Numbered from the stretch's first letter, positions 9,296-17,431 are shown. The stretch is 64,000 bases of DNA from Cohaesibacter intestini (GCF_003324485.1 NZ_QODK01000002.1:682001-746000); one strand, 5' to 3'. The notes: a model not told the origin generated them from the letters alone. Numbers and translations are program-made.

Positions 9296-9358
9296 CCGTC
9301 ACAAAGACAGCGAGACTCACTCTGGTTACAATTCATTAACGAGTCTGACCTGACATGG

Positions 9359-9374
9359 TTAATGAATGTTTAAC
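9359..9374. promoter_or_regulatory. CtrA-type binding site TTAA-N7-TTAAC
   Basis: TTAA, TGAATGT and TTAAC form an exact match to the CtrA full-site consensus known from Caulobacter and Rhizobiales. It lies 64 nt upstream of the transglycosylase start and 75 nt upstream of the divergent MaoC gene. An extra TTAAC half-site occurs about 22 nt away, in CATTAACGAG. Confidence 0.55.
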
Positions 9375-9448
9375 GAAAGAACAGGGTTGGCCAAGATTAC
9401 CCTTTTACGTAAACTGCCAAAAATCAAAAATTCCCCGAAGGAGGCCCC

Positions 9449-9913
9449 ATGGCAGGTTGCTATTATGAAGAGCTGGAAGTTGGCAGATGCTTCCACCACG
9501 AGATGCGACGCACCGTCACCGAGATGGACAATATGCTCTTTTCCAACATGACGCTGAATGCCCAGCCACTGCATATTGATCGCCATTTCTGTGAAACACA
9601 AACCGAGTGGGGCCAGCCATTGGTCAACAGCCTCTTCACCCTCGGCCTGATGATTGGCATTTCGGTACAGGAAACAACGCTGGGGACAACCATAGGCAAT
9701 CTGGGCATGACTGATGTCATCTTCCCGCACCCGCTCTTTCAGGGTGATACCGTGCGGGTCGAAACAGAGGTGAAGGACCGTCGAGAATCGAAGTCCCGCC
9801 CCACTGCAGGCATCGTCACCTTCGAACACCGTGCCTATAACCAGAGCGACAAGCTGGTGGCAAAATGCACCCGGCAGGCCTTTATGATGAAACGCCCGAC
9901 CGAGCCTCAATGA
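9449..9913 (+). CDS. MaoC-like hot-dog acyl-CoA hydratase
   Basis: A 154-residue single hot-dog domain enzyme expected to hydrate an enoyl-CoA. The hydratase signature appears as NAQPLHID (residues 38-44), with the catalytic Asp/His pair typical of the R-specific hydratase family. A strong AAGGAGG precedes the ATG. The CitE-like lyase gene starts 19 nt downstream, so the pair very likely forms an operon acting on one CoA-ester pathway (a hydratase product that the lyase then splits). The exact substrate, for example a mesaconyl- or malyl-type CoA, is not determinable here. Confidence 0.88.
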   Translation: MAGCYYEELEVGRCFHHEMRRTVTEMDNMLFSNMTLNAQPLHIDRHFCETQTEWGQPLVNSLFTLGLMIGISVQETTLGTTIGNLGMTDVIFPHPLFQGDTVRVETEVKDRRESKSRPTAGIVTFEHRAYNQSDKLVAKCTRQAFMMKRPTEPQ

Positions 9914-9932
9914 TTCACAAAAGGAGGGACCC

Positions 9933-10808
9933 ATGCGCTCCTATCTGTTCGTGCCCGGAGACAGCCCAAGGAAAATGGAAAAGGCCCTGACCGCCGGGGC
10001 CGACGTGTTGCTGATTGATCTGGAAGACTCGGTCAGCCTCGCCCAGAAGGAGACAGCCCGAAAGATCACCGCCACCTTCCTGAAGCAGCATATCCCAACC
10101 ACGGACCGCCCCAGCCTCTATGTTCGCGTCAATGCCCTCGACACCGACCTGACCGACGACGACCTTGCCATGATCGTGCCTTGTCAGCCGGATGGCATCA
10201 TGCTTCCCAAAAGTCAGTCGGGAAAATCAATCACCGCACTGGATGTCAAACTAAAGGCCGCCGAGGCGGTGGCCGGCGTCCCGCTAGACCGGATCAAGAT
10301 TATACCGGTCGCCACCGAGACGGCGACTGCAATTTTCAATCTCGGCACCTATGGCGGCTCGAGCCCTCGCCTCTCAGCCATGACCTGGGGCGCGGAAGAC
10401 CTCTCCGCAGACATTGGGGCGGAAAGCAACCGCGATGAAGCAGGAGCCTTCACCTCTCCCTTCAGACTGGTCCGAGACCTGTGCCTGATAGGCGCGGCCG
10501 CTGCTCAGGTCGACCCCGTGGACGGGGTCTATATCAACTTCCGCGACAGCGATGGTTTGCGGCAGGAATGCATCGAGGCAAGACGCGATGGTTTTGTCGG
10601 CAAGATGGCCATCCATCCGGCACAGGTGCCAATCATCAACGAGGTCTTCACCCCCGACGATACGGCAATTGAAAAGGCCCGCCGGATCGTTGAATCATTT
10701 TCTCAGGCAGGCGATGTAGGCGTCGTTGGCATTGACGGCGAGATGATCGACAGGCCGCATTTGAGACGCGCCGAAACCACTTTAAGACGCGCCGGATTAA
10801 TGAAATAA
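9933..10808 (+). CDS. HpcH/HpaI-CitE family CoA-ester lyase
   Basis: A 291-residue TIM-barrel lyase of the CitE-like/malyl-CoA lyase group, which cleaves or hydrolyses beta-hydroxyacyl-CoA esters using Mg2+. Visible motifs: RSYLFVPGDSPRKMEKAL at the start, LIDLEDSV (metal Asp/Glu region), MLPKSQSG, VATETATAIFNL and GAEDLSADIG. An AGGAGGGACCC ribosome site precedes the ATG. It follows the MaoC gene in the same operon. A citrate lyase role is unlikely because no citF or citD is present. A methylmalyl- or malyl-CoA lyase or thioesterase role is the more likely family function. Confidence 0.88.
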   Translation: MRSYLFVPGDSPRKMEKALTAGADVLLIDLEDSVSLAQKETARKITATFLKQHIPTTDRPSLYVRVNALDTDLTDDDLAMIVPCQPDGIMLPKSQSGKSITALDVKLKAAEAVAGVPLDRIKIIPVATETATAIFNLGTYGGSSPRLSAMTWGAEDLSADIGAESNRDEAGAFTSPFRLVRDLCLIGAAAAQVDPVDGVYINFRDSDGLRQECIEARRDGFVGKMAIHPAQVPIINEVFTPDDTAIEKARRIVESFSQAGDVGVVGIDGEMIDRPHLRRAETTLRRAGLMK

Positions 10809-10828
10809 GTCAAATATTTACTGGTACT

Positions 10829-10901
10829 TTCGGAATCAGGTCGACAGCCTGTTGAATCAGCTTCCGAACCAGTTGAATCAGACTGACAGAAACTTGAATC
10901 A
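10829..10901. repeat. Four-unit 21-nt periodic repeat with core TTGAATCA (GANTC)
   Basis: GAATC occurs at 10833, 10854, 10875 and 10896, exactly 21 nt apart each time. Three of the units share TTGAATCA. The array fills the space between the stop of the CitE-like gene and the terminator of the convergent flavin reductase gene. GANTC is the CcrM methylation site. The same octamer recurs near 14.2-14.3 kb. No open reading frame with a start codon explains the 21-nt period. Confidence 0.7.
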
Positions 10902-10950
10902 AAAACAAAAGGCGCCGGACTTTGTTTCTGAAGAAACGAGATCTGGCACC
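10901..10950 (-). terminator. Imperfect terminator of the flavin reductase transcript
   Basis: Read on the minus strand, GGTGCC pairs with GGCGCC (one wobble) around an inner GTTTC-TTCA-GAAAC hairpin and is followed by TTTTGTTTTT. It lies about 30 nt after the flavin reductase stop. Confidence 0.55.
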
Positions 10951-10978
10951 TTCCTTTCAGGATGGCCGTGTGAGGTCT

Positions 10979-11581
10979 TTAGTCTTTGGGTCGCGAGAGG
11001 GAAAAGACCTCATTGACCGTGGCATAATCCATGTAACCAAGACGACTCAAAAGCTGCATGGACGGGGCATCAACCTTGCCATCAACCAGCATCTCATCCT
11101 TGATATGAATCCCGATCACCTCGCCGATCACCATCTCATAGCTGCTATCGATGCCCTCATATTTATTGAGCCGCACCACCTCCAGCAAACGGCATTCGAG
11201 CGCGGCGGGAGCTTCCGCCACATAAGGTGCATCGATCAGTTGGCAGGGTGCCTCTGTGAGGCCCGCCAGCTCGAATTCGCTCACGTCCGGGTCAACAGGG
11301 GCGGAACTCTTATTCATCAAATCGCGCAGCTCATGGCTGACCATCGAGCAAGCAAAGACCCCTGTCTCCTCGATATTGGTCACCGAGTCCTTATGCCCTT
11401 GCGAGGAAAACATCACAAGATTGGGCTGAGCGGCAATGGCATTGAAGAAGCTGTAAGGCGCAAGGTTGGAAATTCCTGCCTTGCTTCTGGTGCTGATCCA
11501 GCCGATCGGTCGCGGCCCGACCAGAGCCTTGAAGGGATCATGCGGCAAGCCATGATCATTGGTGCGAGAATCGTAGAACAT
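10979..11581 (-). CDS. Flavin reductase family (FMN-binding split-barrel) protein
   Basis: A 200-residue FMN-binding protein of the flavin reductase / DIM6-NTAB family, with the hallmark GPRPIGWISTRS...NLAPYSFFNAIAAQPNLVMFSS. Such proteins reduce flavin for a partner oxygenase or act as flavoproteins themselves. The start at 11581 is chosen because GGAGG lies 5 nt before it, and the ATG overlaps the TAA of the upstream nitroreductase gene as TAATG, indicating translational coupling. The co-transcribed nitroreductase suggests a shared flavin-dependent reduction role. The substrate is unknown. Confidence 0.88.
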   Translation of the reverse strand: MFYDSRTNDHGLPHDPFKALVGPRPIGWISTRSKAGISNLAPYSFFNAIAAQPNLVMFSSQGHKDSVTNIEETGVFACSMVSHELRDLMNKSSAPVDPDVSEFELAGLTEAPCQLIDAPYVAEAPAALECRLLEVVRLNKYEGIDSSYEMVIGEVIGIHIKDEMLVDGKVDAPSMQLLSRLGYMDYATVNEVFSLSRPKD

Positions 11582-12153
11582 TACGGCCTCCAATGCGTAA
11601 CGATGGCATCCAGATCCGGGCGCGCCCGGTCGGCCTGCTCACCATGATAGGTCCCAATGTGAATGAAACCGACAATCTGCTCCTCACCTGCCAAACCGAG
11701 CTTGTCGCGCATTTTGTCATCGAAGGCATACCATTCAGTCAACCACTGGGCGGAAAATCCAAGAGCATGAGCCGCATGTACAAGATTCATGCAAACCGCC
11801 CCGGCAGACAAAAGCTGCTCGATCGGCGGCACCGGTGCGTCGGAGCGCGCATTGGAGACAACAGCAATCACCATCGGCGCACGCAGGAACCGTTCGCGCT
11901 CCACAGCCAGCCGACCTTCGTCTGCATCTGGGTCAATCTCCAACCACCGCTTCTCCAGAAAAACTCCGATTGTTTCACAAGCTTCCTGATCAAATCGGAT
12001 GAAGCGCCACGGAACCAGCTTCTTGTGATCGGGCACACGCGCGGCAGCAGTCAACATCTGCTGCACTTGCTCTTCACGCGGTGCGGGCGCTTCAAGGAAG
12101 GCCGCAAGGACACTGCGACGCGTCAGCAGATGATCAAGCAAAGGATTGGTCAT
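11581..12153 (-). CDS. Nitroreductase family flavoprotein
   Basis: A 190-residue FMN-dependent oxidoreductase. The N-terminal LLTRRSV matches the RRSxR-like FMN phosphate contact. RVPDHKKLVPWRFI, MNLVHAAHALGFSAQWLTEWYAFDD and the C-terminal GFIHIGTYHGE are typical of the small nitroreductase group. A start at 12153 with AGGAGAA is far better than the upstream in-frame codon. It overlaps the flavin reductase gene by one base. The physiological substrate is not evident. The related BluB and NfsB types differ in the active-site loop. Confidence 0.88.
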   Translation of the reverse strand: MTNPLLDHLLTRRSVLAAFLEAPAPREEQVQQMLTAAARVPDHKKLVPWRFIRFDQEACETIGVFLEKRWLEIDPDADEGRLAVERERFLRAPMVIAVVSNARSDAPVPPIEQLLSAGAVCMNLVHAAHALGFSAQWLTEWYAFDDKMRDKLGLAGEEQIVGFIHIGTYHGEQADRARPDLDAIVTHWRP

Positions 12154-12483
12154 ACGTAATTCTCCTTTAAGAACTAACCCATACCTAAGTAGCCCACGCT
12201 GCTGAAACCAGTAGCATTTGCTTTTTTGCCCAGAAATGACCACCTTTGCCATCTATCGCAGCGGGAAGACTAGGGTAGATTGGCAAGCAGGACTGCACGA
12301 GCCGATCAAGACAATCTCTGTGAAACAGAAGCATGATTCTACCGAGGCAGCAATTGCTCTGACCATCTTGCCAATGCTAAAGAAAACCAACCAATGCGAT
12401 GAGTCGGACGCAAAGCGCACTGGCACCACCAGAACAGCCGCAGCGTCTCGACGAAACAGGATTTGGAAGGCAAGGACATACCA
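12154..12483. other. Intergenic region with a CGGGAAGACTAGGG element
   Basis: This 330-nt divergent gap holds no convincing gene. It contains the 14-mer CGGGAAGACTAGGG at 12262-12275, which occurs identically at 22800-22813 upstream of the PilZ gene. It may be a promoter element of the exported-protein operon. Confidence 0.4.
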
Positions 12484-13704
12484 GTGAACAATCGGGACCT
12501 ATTTTCTTGGACCGGAAAGATTGCCGCCCTGCTGCAATGGTTCCTCGTCGCCACCCTTTTGACCGTAGCACCATACTCACCAGCACAGGCGCAATCCGCG
12601 GCCAAACCACTTAATCTTGGTGATATCATTCAGAAGAGCACCGCAGGCAACAGCGCCCCGCGTTCCTATCTGAAACTGCCGGAAACGGTTCCCGTGCCAG
12701 CAGCCAAACCCGCGATGAACCAGCAGGAAGCGGCACCCGGCCAGATTGCCCCCGGCACGCTCAATGGCCAATCGACGGATCAAAACACCGCACAGGCACC
12801 CGACCAGACACCACAACAAGCAGAAGAAACGCCCGAACAACAAAACCAGTCGGCAACCGATCCGACTGTGCTACAGCCAATGCCGCAACAGAACAGCCCG
12901 GCTGAACCAGTGGCCCCGGTGATTGATGAGACCGGTGTCGCAACTCTGCAACTCACTGCTCTGCTGTCCGAACAGGGCGAAGTGCTGCAACGGGGTGTCA
13001 ACTGGCGGATCTTTGCTGAAAAGCGTAACGCCAACGGCACGCTGCAAACCGTTCAGACACTGGATGGCGGCACGGTCACGGTCGAACTCAAAACCGGCAG
13101 CTACATTGTCTATGCCGGCTATGGCTATGCCAATCTGACCAAACGGATCACCCTGGAGCGCCCGGGATCCTACTCCGACAGTTTCATCCTGAATGCTGGC
13201 GCGGTGCGCCTGAATGCAGTCGCCTCAGGTGACATCCCCCTCGATAGCAGCATCCTGACCTTCGATATCTACACCCGCAACGACAGCAATGGCGGCGGCC
13301 AGCAACTGGTCGCCAAGAATGTTAAACCCGGCCATGTCGTCAAGATGAGTGAAGGCACCTATCACGTTGTCTCCAGCTATGGCTCATCCAACGCCATTGT
13401 CCGCGGCGACGTCCAGATCGAGTCTGGAAAGCTGATCAACGTAACGATGATCCACAATGCAGCCAAAGTCACCCTGCGGCTGGTATCCGAACCCGGCGGC
13501 GAGGCTTTGGCCAACACCATCTGGACGGTTTTGACACCGGGAGGCGATGTGGTCAAACAGGCCATTGGTGCCTTCCCGACCCTTGCATTGTCAGCGGGCG
13601 ACTATACGGCCATCGCCAAACAGAATGACGCGATATACAACCGCGACTTCTCCGTCGACCCCGGCCTTGATCGTGACATCGAGGTCTTGGCTGAAGCCCA
13701 ATGA
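12484..13704 (+). CDS. Exported Pro/Gln-rich hypothetical protein with repeated beta domains
   Basis: A 406-residue protein. The GTG at 12484 is preferred (AAGGA 7 nt upstream) over a TTG at 12463. A signal peptide is visible (hydrophobic ALLQWFLVATLLTVAP ending in AQAQS). Residues about 80-145 are rich in Pro, Gln, Glu and Thr, a flexible linker. The rest consists of repeated beta-rich units with a recurring V-x-L-x-x-G-x-Y/T-x-V pattern (LKTGSYIVYAGYG, MSEGTYHVVSSYG, LSAGDYTAIAKQ), resembling carboxypeptidase-regulatory-like folds. It is probably periplasmic or surface-exposed. The function is not recognised. The next gene overlaps by four bases (ATGA). Confidence 0.78.
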   Translation: MNNRDLFSWTGKIAALLQWFLVATLLTVAPYSPAQAQSAAKPLNLGDIIQKSTAGNSAPRSYLKLPETVPVPAAKPAMNQQEAAPGQIAPGTLNGQSTDQNTAQAPDQTPQQAEETPEQQNQSATDPTVLQPMPQQNSPAEPVAPVIDETGVATLQLTALLSEQGEVLQRGVNWRIFAEKRNANGTLQTVQTLDGGTVTVELKTGSYIVYAGYGYANLTKRITLERPGSYSDSFILNAGAVRLNAVASGDIPLDSSILTFDIYTRNDSNGGGQQLVAKNVKPGHVVKMSEGTYHVVSSYGSSNAIVRGDVQIESGKLINVTMIHNAAKVTLRLVSEPGGEALANTIWTVLTPGGDVVKQAIGAFPTLALSAGDYTAIAKQNDAIYNRDFSVDPGLDRDIEVLAEAQ

Positions 13705-14186
13705 ACTCCGAACCAACGGCTCAAGACTTACCCGTCATCGGCATGGGCAAGTCCGAAGGCGCGCCGCCCCAAACATGGGCCGGTCGGCTAAAGGCTTTGC
13801 TTTGGGCGCAAAGGCCGACCAGATTCCCCGAAGGACCGGAGCCCGGACCTGCTTCAGGACCAGAAACCCACACCACGTCCATCGCCTTTGACGCATCCTT
13901 TGACGATCTCAAAGTCACCTGCCATTTTGCCTATCACTTCGACCCGGCCTGCACGCTGTCTTTGTTGATGGACACCGAAGAAGGCTATCATCTCTTCTGG
14001 TTTGAGCGCCGGGCCTACAGCCTCAAACACGCCTTCCAAGCGCTCTTCAATGCCTGCCAGCAGGCCGACATAACTGTTCCAGTGGCCGGCCTCCACCCTC
14101 GCGCCCAATGGCAGTCAAGCACCCGCGATTGCGACTGCGTCCGAATCCCCGGCGCAGGCGAACACCACCCCTGCACACTGCCTTAA
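13701..14186 (+). CDS. Hypothetical protein coupled to the exported protein
   Basis: A 161-residue protein starting within the stop of the preceding gene (ATGA), so it is translationally coupled to it. There is no signal peptide or membrane segment. The N-terminal third is Pro/Gly-rich (PEGPEPGPASGPE). The centre (IAFDASFDDLKVTCHFAYHF, LLMDTEEGYHLFWFERRAYS) looks folded, and the tail has three Cys (RDCDCVRIP, HHPCTLP). I do not recognise a family. The coupling suggests it helps or partners the exported protein. Confidence 0.6.
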   Translation: MNSEPTAQDLPVIGMGKSEGAPPQTWAGRLKALLWAQRPTRFPEGPEPGPASGPETHTTSIAFDASFDDLKVTCHFAYHFDPACTLSLLMDTEEGYHLFWFERRAYSLKHAFQALFNACQQADITVPVAGLHPRAQWQSSTRDCDCVRIPGAGEHHPCTLP

Positions 14187-14202
14187 AGCGACAGGCGCCA
14201 AT

Positions 14203-14330
14203 TGAATCAACATCTCAACAAACCGATTCATTCTTTCAAACAGCCAGCTCAACCTCTTGAAAGCACATAAAAAAGGGCGGCACCCCAAGATGCCGCCCTT
14301 GTTGAATCAAAGTCGCAAGGACTTGAATCA
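14203..14330. repeat. Second cluster of TTGAATCA/GANTC elements flanking a terminator
   Basis: GANTC occurs at 14205, 14225 (as GATTC), 14304 and 14325. The last two are 21 nt apart with TTGAATCA cores, the same period as in the 10.8-kb array. The pairs sit on either side of the thrS terminator, again between convergent genes. Confidence 0.6.
14267..14300 (-). terminator. Rho-independent terminator of thrS
   Basis: A 10-bp perfect stem (14273-14282 with 14291-14300, AAGGGCGGCA type) with an 8-nt loop is followed on the minus strand by a T-run. It lies about 50 nt after the thrS stop. Confidence 0.88.
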
Positions 14331-14350
14331 GTTTCTGATAGACAAACAGC

Positions 14351-16306
14351 TTATTCAGCTGCTTCATTTGCCGCAGCATCGCGGGCGCGACGCAAATCCG
14401 GCGCGATGGCTTCATCGACCAGCGACGCAATCGCCTCATCCAGCGACATAGACGTCTGGTATTTGGAGCCAAGCCGACGGATCGACACACTTTTCTCTTC
14501 GGCTTCTTTCTTACCGCAAACCAAAAGGGCCGGAACCTTCGCCAGCGAATGCTCGCGGACCTTGTAGTTGATCTTCTCGTTGCGCAGATCCAACTCGACA
14601 TTCAGACCAGCGGCGGTGAGCTTTTCCTTCACCTCACGGGCATAGTCATCCGCATCTGACGTGATGGTCGCGACCACCACCTGCAGCGGCGCCAGCCAAA
14701 GCGGGAAGTGACCGGCATAATGCTCGATCAGAATACCGCAGAAGCGTTCGAGCGAGCCGAACAGGGCACGGTGGATCATCACCGGAGCGACTTTGTTGCC
14801 ATCGGTATCGATATAGAAGGCACCCAGACGACCCGGCAGATTGAGGTCAACCTGAACCGTACCGCACTGCCAATCACGACCGATGGCATCACGCAGCACA
14901 TATTCGAGCTTGGGACCATAGAAAGCCCCCTCACCCGGATTGAGCGTCCAGTCCTGACCGGCTGCATTGACGGCCGTCTTCAGCGCCTCTTCCGCCGCAT
15001 CCCAGACCGCATCAGAGCCAACGCGCTTTTCAGGACGGTCGGAGAATTTCACCCGGATATCCTCAAAGCCGAAGTCCTTGTAGATCGACATGATCTGCTC
15101 GTTCATATCGACGCAGACTTCGGTGATCTGATCTTCGGCGGAGAAGATATGGGCGTCATCCTGCGTGAAGTGACGCACGCGCATCATACCATGCAAGGCA
15201 CCTGATGGCTCATAGCGATGCACCTTGCCAAACTCGGCAATCTTCAAGGGCAGGTCACGATAGGATTTGAGACCATTCTTGAAAATCTGCACGTGGCCCG
15301 GGCAGTTCATCGGCTTGCAGCAATAGGTCCGCTCGTCCGGCGTCTGGGTGGTGAACATGTTTTCACCGAACTTCTCCCAGTGACCGGACTGCTCCCACAG
15401 GGTCTTTTCCATCATGTCAGGGCTGTTGACTTCCTTATAGCCCCAGTCTTTCTGACGGCGACGCATATAGGCGATCAGATTCTGGAACAGGGTCCAGCCC
15501 TTTTCGTGCCAGAAGACCGACCCCGGTGCCTCTTCCTGAAAATGGAACAAGTCCATTTCACGACCCAACTTGCGGTGGTCACGCTTTTCAGCTTCTTCCA
15601 GACGGGTGAGATAGGCTTTCAGATCCTTCTCATTGGCCCAAGCGGTGCCATAGATGCGGCTCAGCATCGCATTGTTGGAATCACCGCGCCAATAGGCACC
15701 CGCCACCTTCATCAGTTTGAAGGCGGTGCCAATCTGGCCCGTGGAGGTCATGTGCGGCCCACGGCACAGATCAAGCCAGTCGCCCTGACGATAGATTTTC
15801 AGATCTTCGCCTTCGGGAATCGCGTCGACAAGCTCAACCTTGTAGCTTTCTCCCAAATCGGAGAAATGCTTCTTGGCTACATCACGGCTCCAGACTTCTT
15901 TGGTGAAAGGCGCATTGCGCTTGATGATCTCGGCCATTTTCAATTCAATGGCGACCAGATCTTCCGGCGTGAAAGGCTCTTCGCGGGCAAAGTCGTAATA
16001 AAAACCATTGTCGATAACCGGACCAATGGTGACTTGCGTGCCGGGGAACAATTCCTGCACGGCTTCGGCCATCACATGGGCGGCATCGTGACGGATCAGC
16101 TCAAGCGCGGCGTCATCCGTACGGGTCACAATCTCAATGGCCGCATCAGCGGTGATCGGATCGGCAAGATCCGTCAAGTCGCCATTCAGTTTCATGGCGA
16201 CGGCCTTTTTGGCCAGAGATTTGGAAATACCCGCAGCGACATCGGCGCCAGTAATACCAGCTTCAACTTCGCGTACAGATCCATCGGGGAAAGTCAGATT
16301 GACCAT
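14351..16306 (-). CDS. thrS: Threonyl-tRNA synthetase
   Basis: A class II synthetase of 651 residues that charges tRNA-Thr. Domains in order: an N-terminal TGS domain ([17 protein letters not shown]), the editing domain with [10 protein letters not shown] (HxxxH) and a later CxxxH-type segment ([11 protein letters not shown]), the catalytic core with motif 2 ([28 protein letters not shown]) and motif 3 ([31 protein letters not shown]), then an anticodon-binding domain. The ribosome site CAGGAGACACTT precedes the ATG. Length and motif order are normal. No T-box leader is seen upstream, as expected for Proteobacteria. Confidence 0.98.
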   Translation of the reverse strand: MVNLTFPDGSVREVEAGITGADVAAGISKSLAKKAVAMKLNGDLTDLADPITADAAIEIVTRTDDAALELIRHDAAHVMAEAVQELFPGTQVTIGPVIDNGFYYDFAREEPFTPEDLVAIELKMAEIIKRNAPFTKEVWSRDVAKKHFSDLGESYKVELVDAIPEGEDLKIYRQGDWLDLCRGPHMTSTGQIGTAFKLMKVAGAYWRGDSNNAMLSRIYGTAWANEKDLKAYLTRLEEAEKRDHRKLGREMDLFHFQEEAPGSVFWHEKGWTLFQNLIAYMRRRQKDWGYKEVNSPDMMEKTLWEQSGHWEKFGENMFTTQTPDERTYCCKPMNCPGHVQIFKNGLKSYRDLPLKIAEFGKVHRYEPSGALHGMMRVRHFTQDDAHIFSAEDQITEVCVDMNEQIMSIYKDFGFEDIRVKFSDRPEKRVGSDAVWDAAEEALKTAVNAAGQDWTLNPGEGAFYGPKLEYVLRDAIGRDWQCGTVQVDLNLPGRLGAFYIDTDGNKVAPVMIHRALFGSLERFCGILIEHYAGHFPLWLAPLQVVVATITSDADDYAREVKEKLTAAGLNVELDLRNEKINYKVREHSLAKVPALLVCGKKEAEEKSVSIRRLGSKYQTSMSLDEAIASLVDEAIAPDLRRARDAAANEAAE

Positions 16307-16419
16307 AAGTGTCTCCTGCTCAACTCCTGCCTACAATGCAGGTAAGCGTTGCTATTAATCGAAATCGATCAGTTTGAGGCCCTGGTCAGGACGGGAAACC
16401 GGATATCACTCCCAGACAA

Positions 16420-16728
16420 TCACTCTGAGTCACCCAGCTTGGTTGCCGGATCGATATGGTCACCACCCCAAAGGCCGTAACGCCATGGTTTATACCAGCA
16501 TGCGCCATCAGGCAACAGCTCAGGCACCGGATCAAAGCCGCTATGTCCCCATGGATGACATCTCAGGATCCGCGCCAGTCCCATCCAGCCACCAGCCCAA
16601 AAGCCAAACCGCCGGATTGCCTCTTCGGTATAGTGACTGCAAGTCGGCCCATACCGACATTGCCGGCCCATGAAGGGCGAGAGAAAAATCTGATAGAGCT
16701 TGATCAGCCCAATGGCGAGATACTTCAT
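16420..16728 (-). CDS. yidD: Membrane protein insertion efficiency factor YidD
   Basis: A 102-residue inner-membrane-associated protein that helps YidC-dependent insertion. The family pattern is intact: IGLIKLYQIFLSPFMGRQCRYGPTCSHYTEEAI, with the conserved Cys pair (CRYGPTC), and later GWMGLARILRCHPWGHSGFDPVP. It is longer than the minimal form because of a C-terminal tail after the core. It starts 28 nt after the Fe-S scaffold gene on the same strand, and the two probably share a transcript. Confidence 0.95.
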   Translation of the reverse strand: MKYLAIGLIKLYQIFLSPFMGRQCRYGPTCSHYTEEAIRRFGFWAGGWMGLARILRCHPWGHSGFDPVPELLPDGACWYKPWRYGLWGGDHIDPATKLGDSE

Positions 16729-16756
16729 GCGTCATCCCGTGCCGCGCGTCGGTGGG

Positions 16757-17197
16757 TCAAGATGCCTCACCCACAGCTTCGATCTTGTCGACCGCTTCTT
16801 CCACCGCATCAAAAACCAACAGCATTGAAGCATGACGCGCTGGATAATCGCGCACCGGTTCGAGATATTTCAGATCGTCCCATTTGCCCTCAGGAGGGGA
16901 ACCCTTTTCCTTCAGCATCGCTTGCATGGTCCGCCGCAAAGCGCGCATTTCCGCGCCATCAGCCCCAATGATCAACCGTCCGACCACCGAGGCCGCAGCC
17001 TGTCCCAATGCACACGCATTGACCATCTGGCCATAATCAACGATCTTGCCATTCTCCATCACCAGATCGACCTCGACGGTCGATCCACACAATTTGCTGT
17101 GTGCCTTGGCAGATGCCTGCGGCTCTGGCAACCGCTCCAATCTTGGAATATTCCCGGCAAATTCCAGAATTTTCTTGTTGTAAATCGCATCCAGCAT
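16757..17197 (-). CDS. IscU/NifU-like iron-sulfur cluster assembly scaffold protein
   Basis: A 146-residue member of the NifU N-terminal/IscU fold. Two of the three usual cluster-ligand cysteines are visible, in HSKLCGSTVEVDL and in VNACALGQAAASVV. Where IscU has its third Cys after RH, this protein has RHASMLLVFD, so that ligand is Ala. From memory the same substitution is usual in the rhizobial branch, which argues for a diverged scaffold-like role rather than a damaged gene. The start ATG at 17197 has only a weak ribosome site. Confidence 0.85.
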   Translation of the reverse strand: MLDAIYNKKILEFAGNIPRLERLPEPQASAKAHSKLCGSTVEVDLVMENGKIVDYGQMVNACALGQAAASVVGRLIIGADGAEMRALRRTMQAMLKEKGSPPEGKWDDLKYLEPVRDYPARHASMLLVFDAVEEAVDKIEAVGEAS

Positions 17198-17322
17198 AGC
17201 AAAATTTCACGTTTTTGAGGGGTCTATGGATCCAGAACTGGTCTTCCATCCTATAACGCCTATATGGGAAGCAAGACAAGAAAGTCACGCAACTTTGCAC
17301 ATCGTGGCCGCCAGAAGTGTGT

Positions 17323-17336
17323 TATGTTATAACATA
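17323..17336. promoter_or_regulatory. Zur-like palindrome upstream of folE
   Basis: TATGTTATAACATA is a perfect 14-bp palindrome in the divergent gap between the Fe-S scaffold gene and folE, about 95 nt before the folE start. It closely resembles the alphaproteobacterial Zur (zinc uptake regulator) box as I remember it. Binding is inferred. Confidence 0.5.
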
Positions 17337-17431
17337 TCATGTGCGCATTGCTAAATTGCTGCTGACAAAAGTGGAAAAAAGTGCATGATGGCGCAGCTAT
17401 CTTCAGACACCTTAAGGGATATTGAGGTGGT

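Noticed and set aside
10806-10990. A short peptide with 7-residue repeats encoded by the 21-nt array
   Set aside because: One frame is open through the array (LLNQLPNQLNQ-like), but it has no ATG/GTG start with a ribosome site and would run into the opposite gene; periodic DNA sites explain it better.
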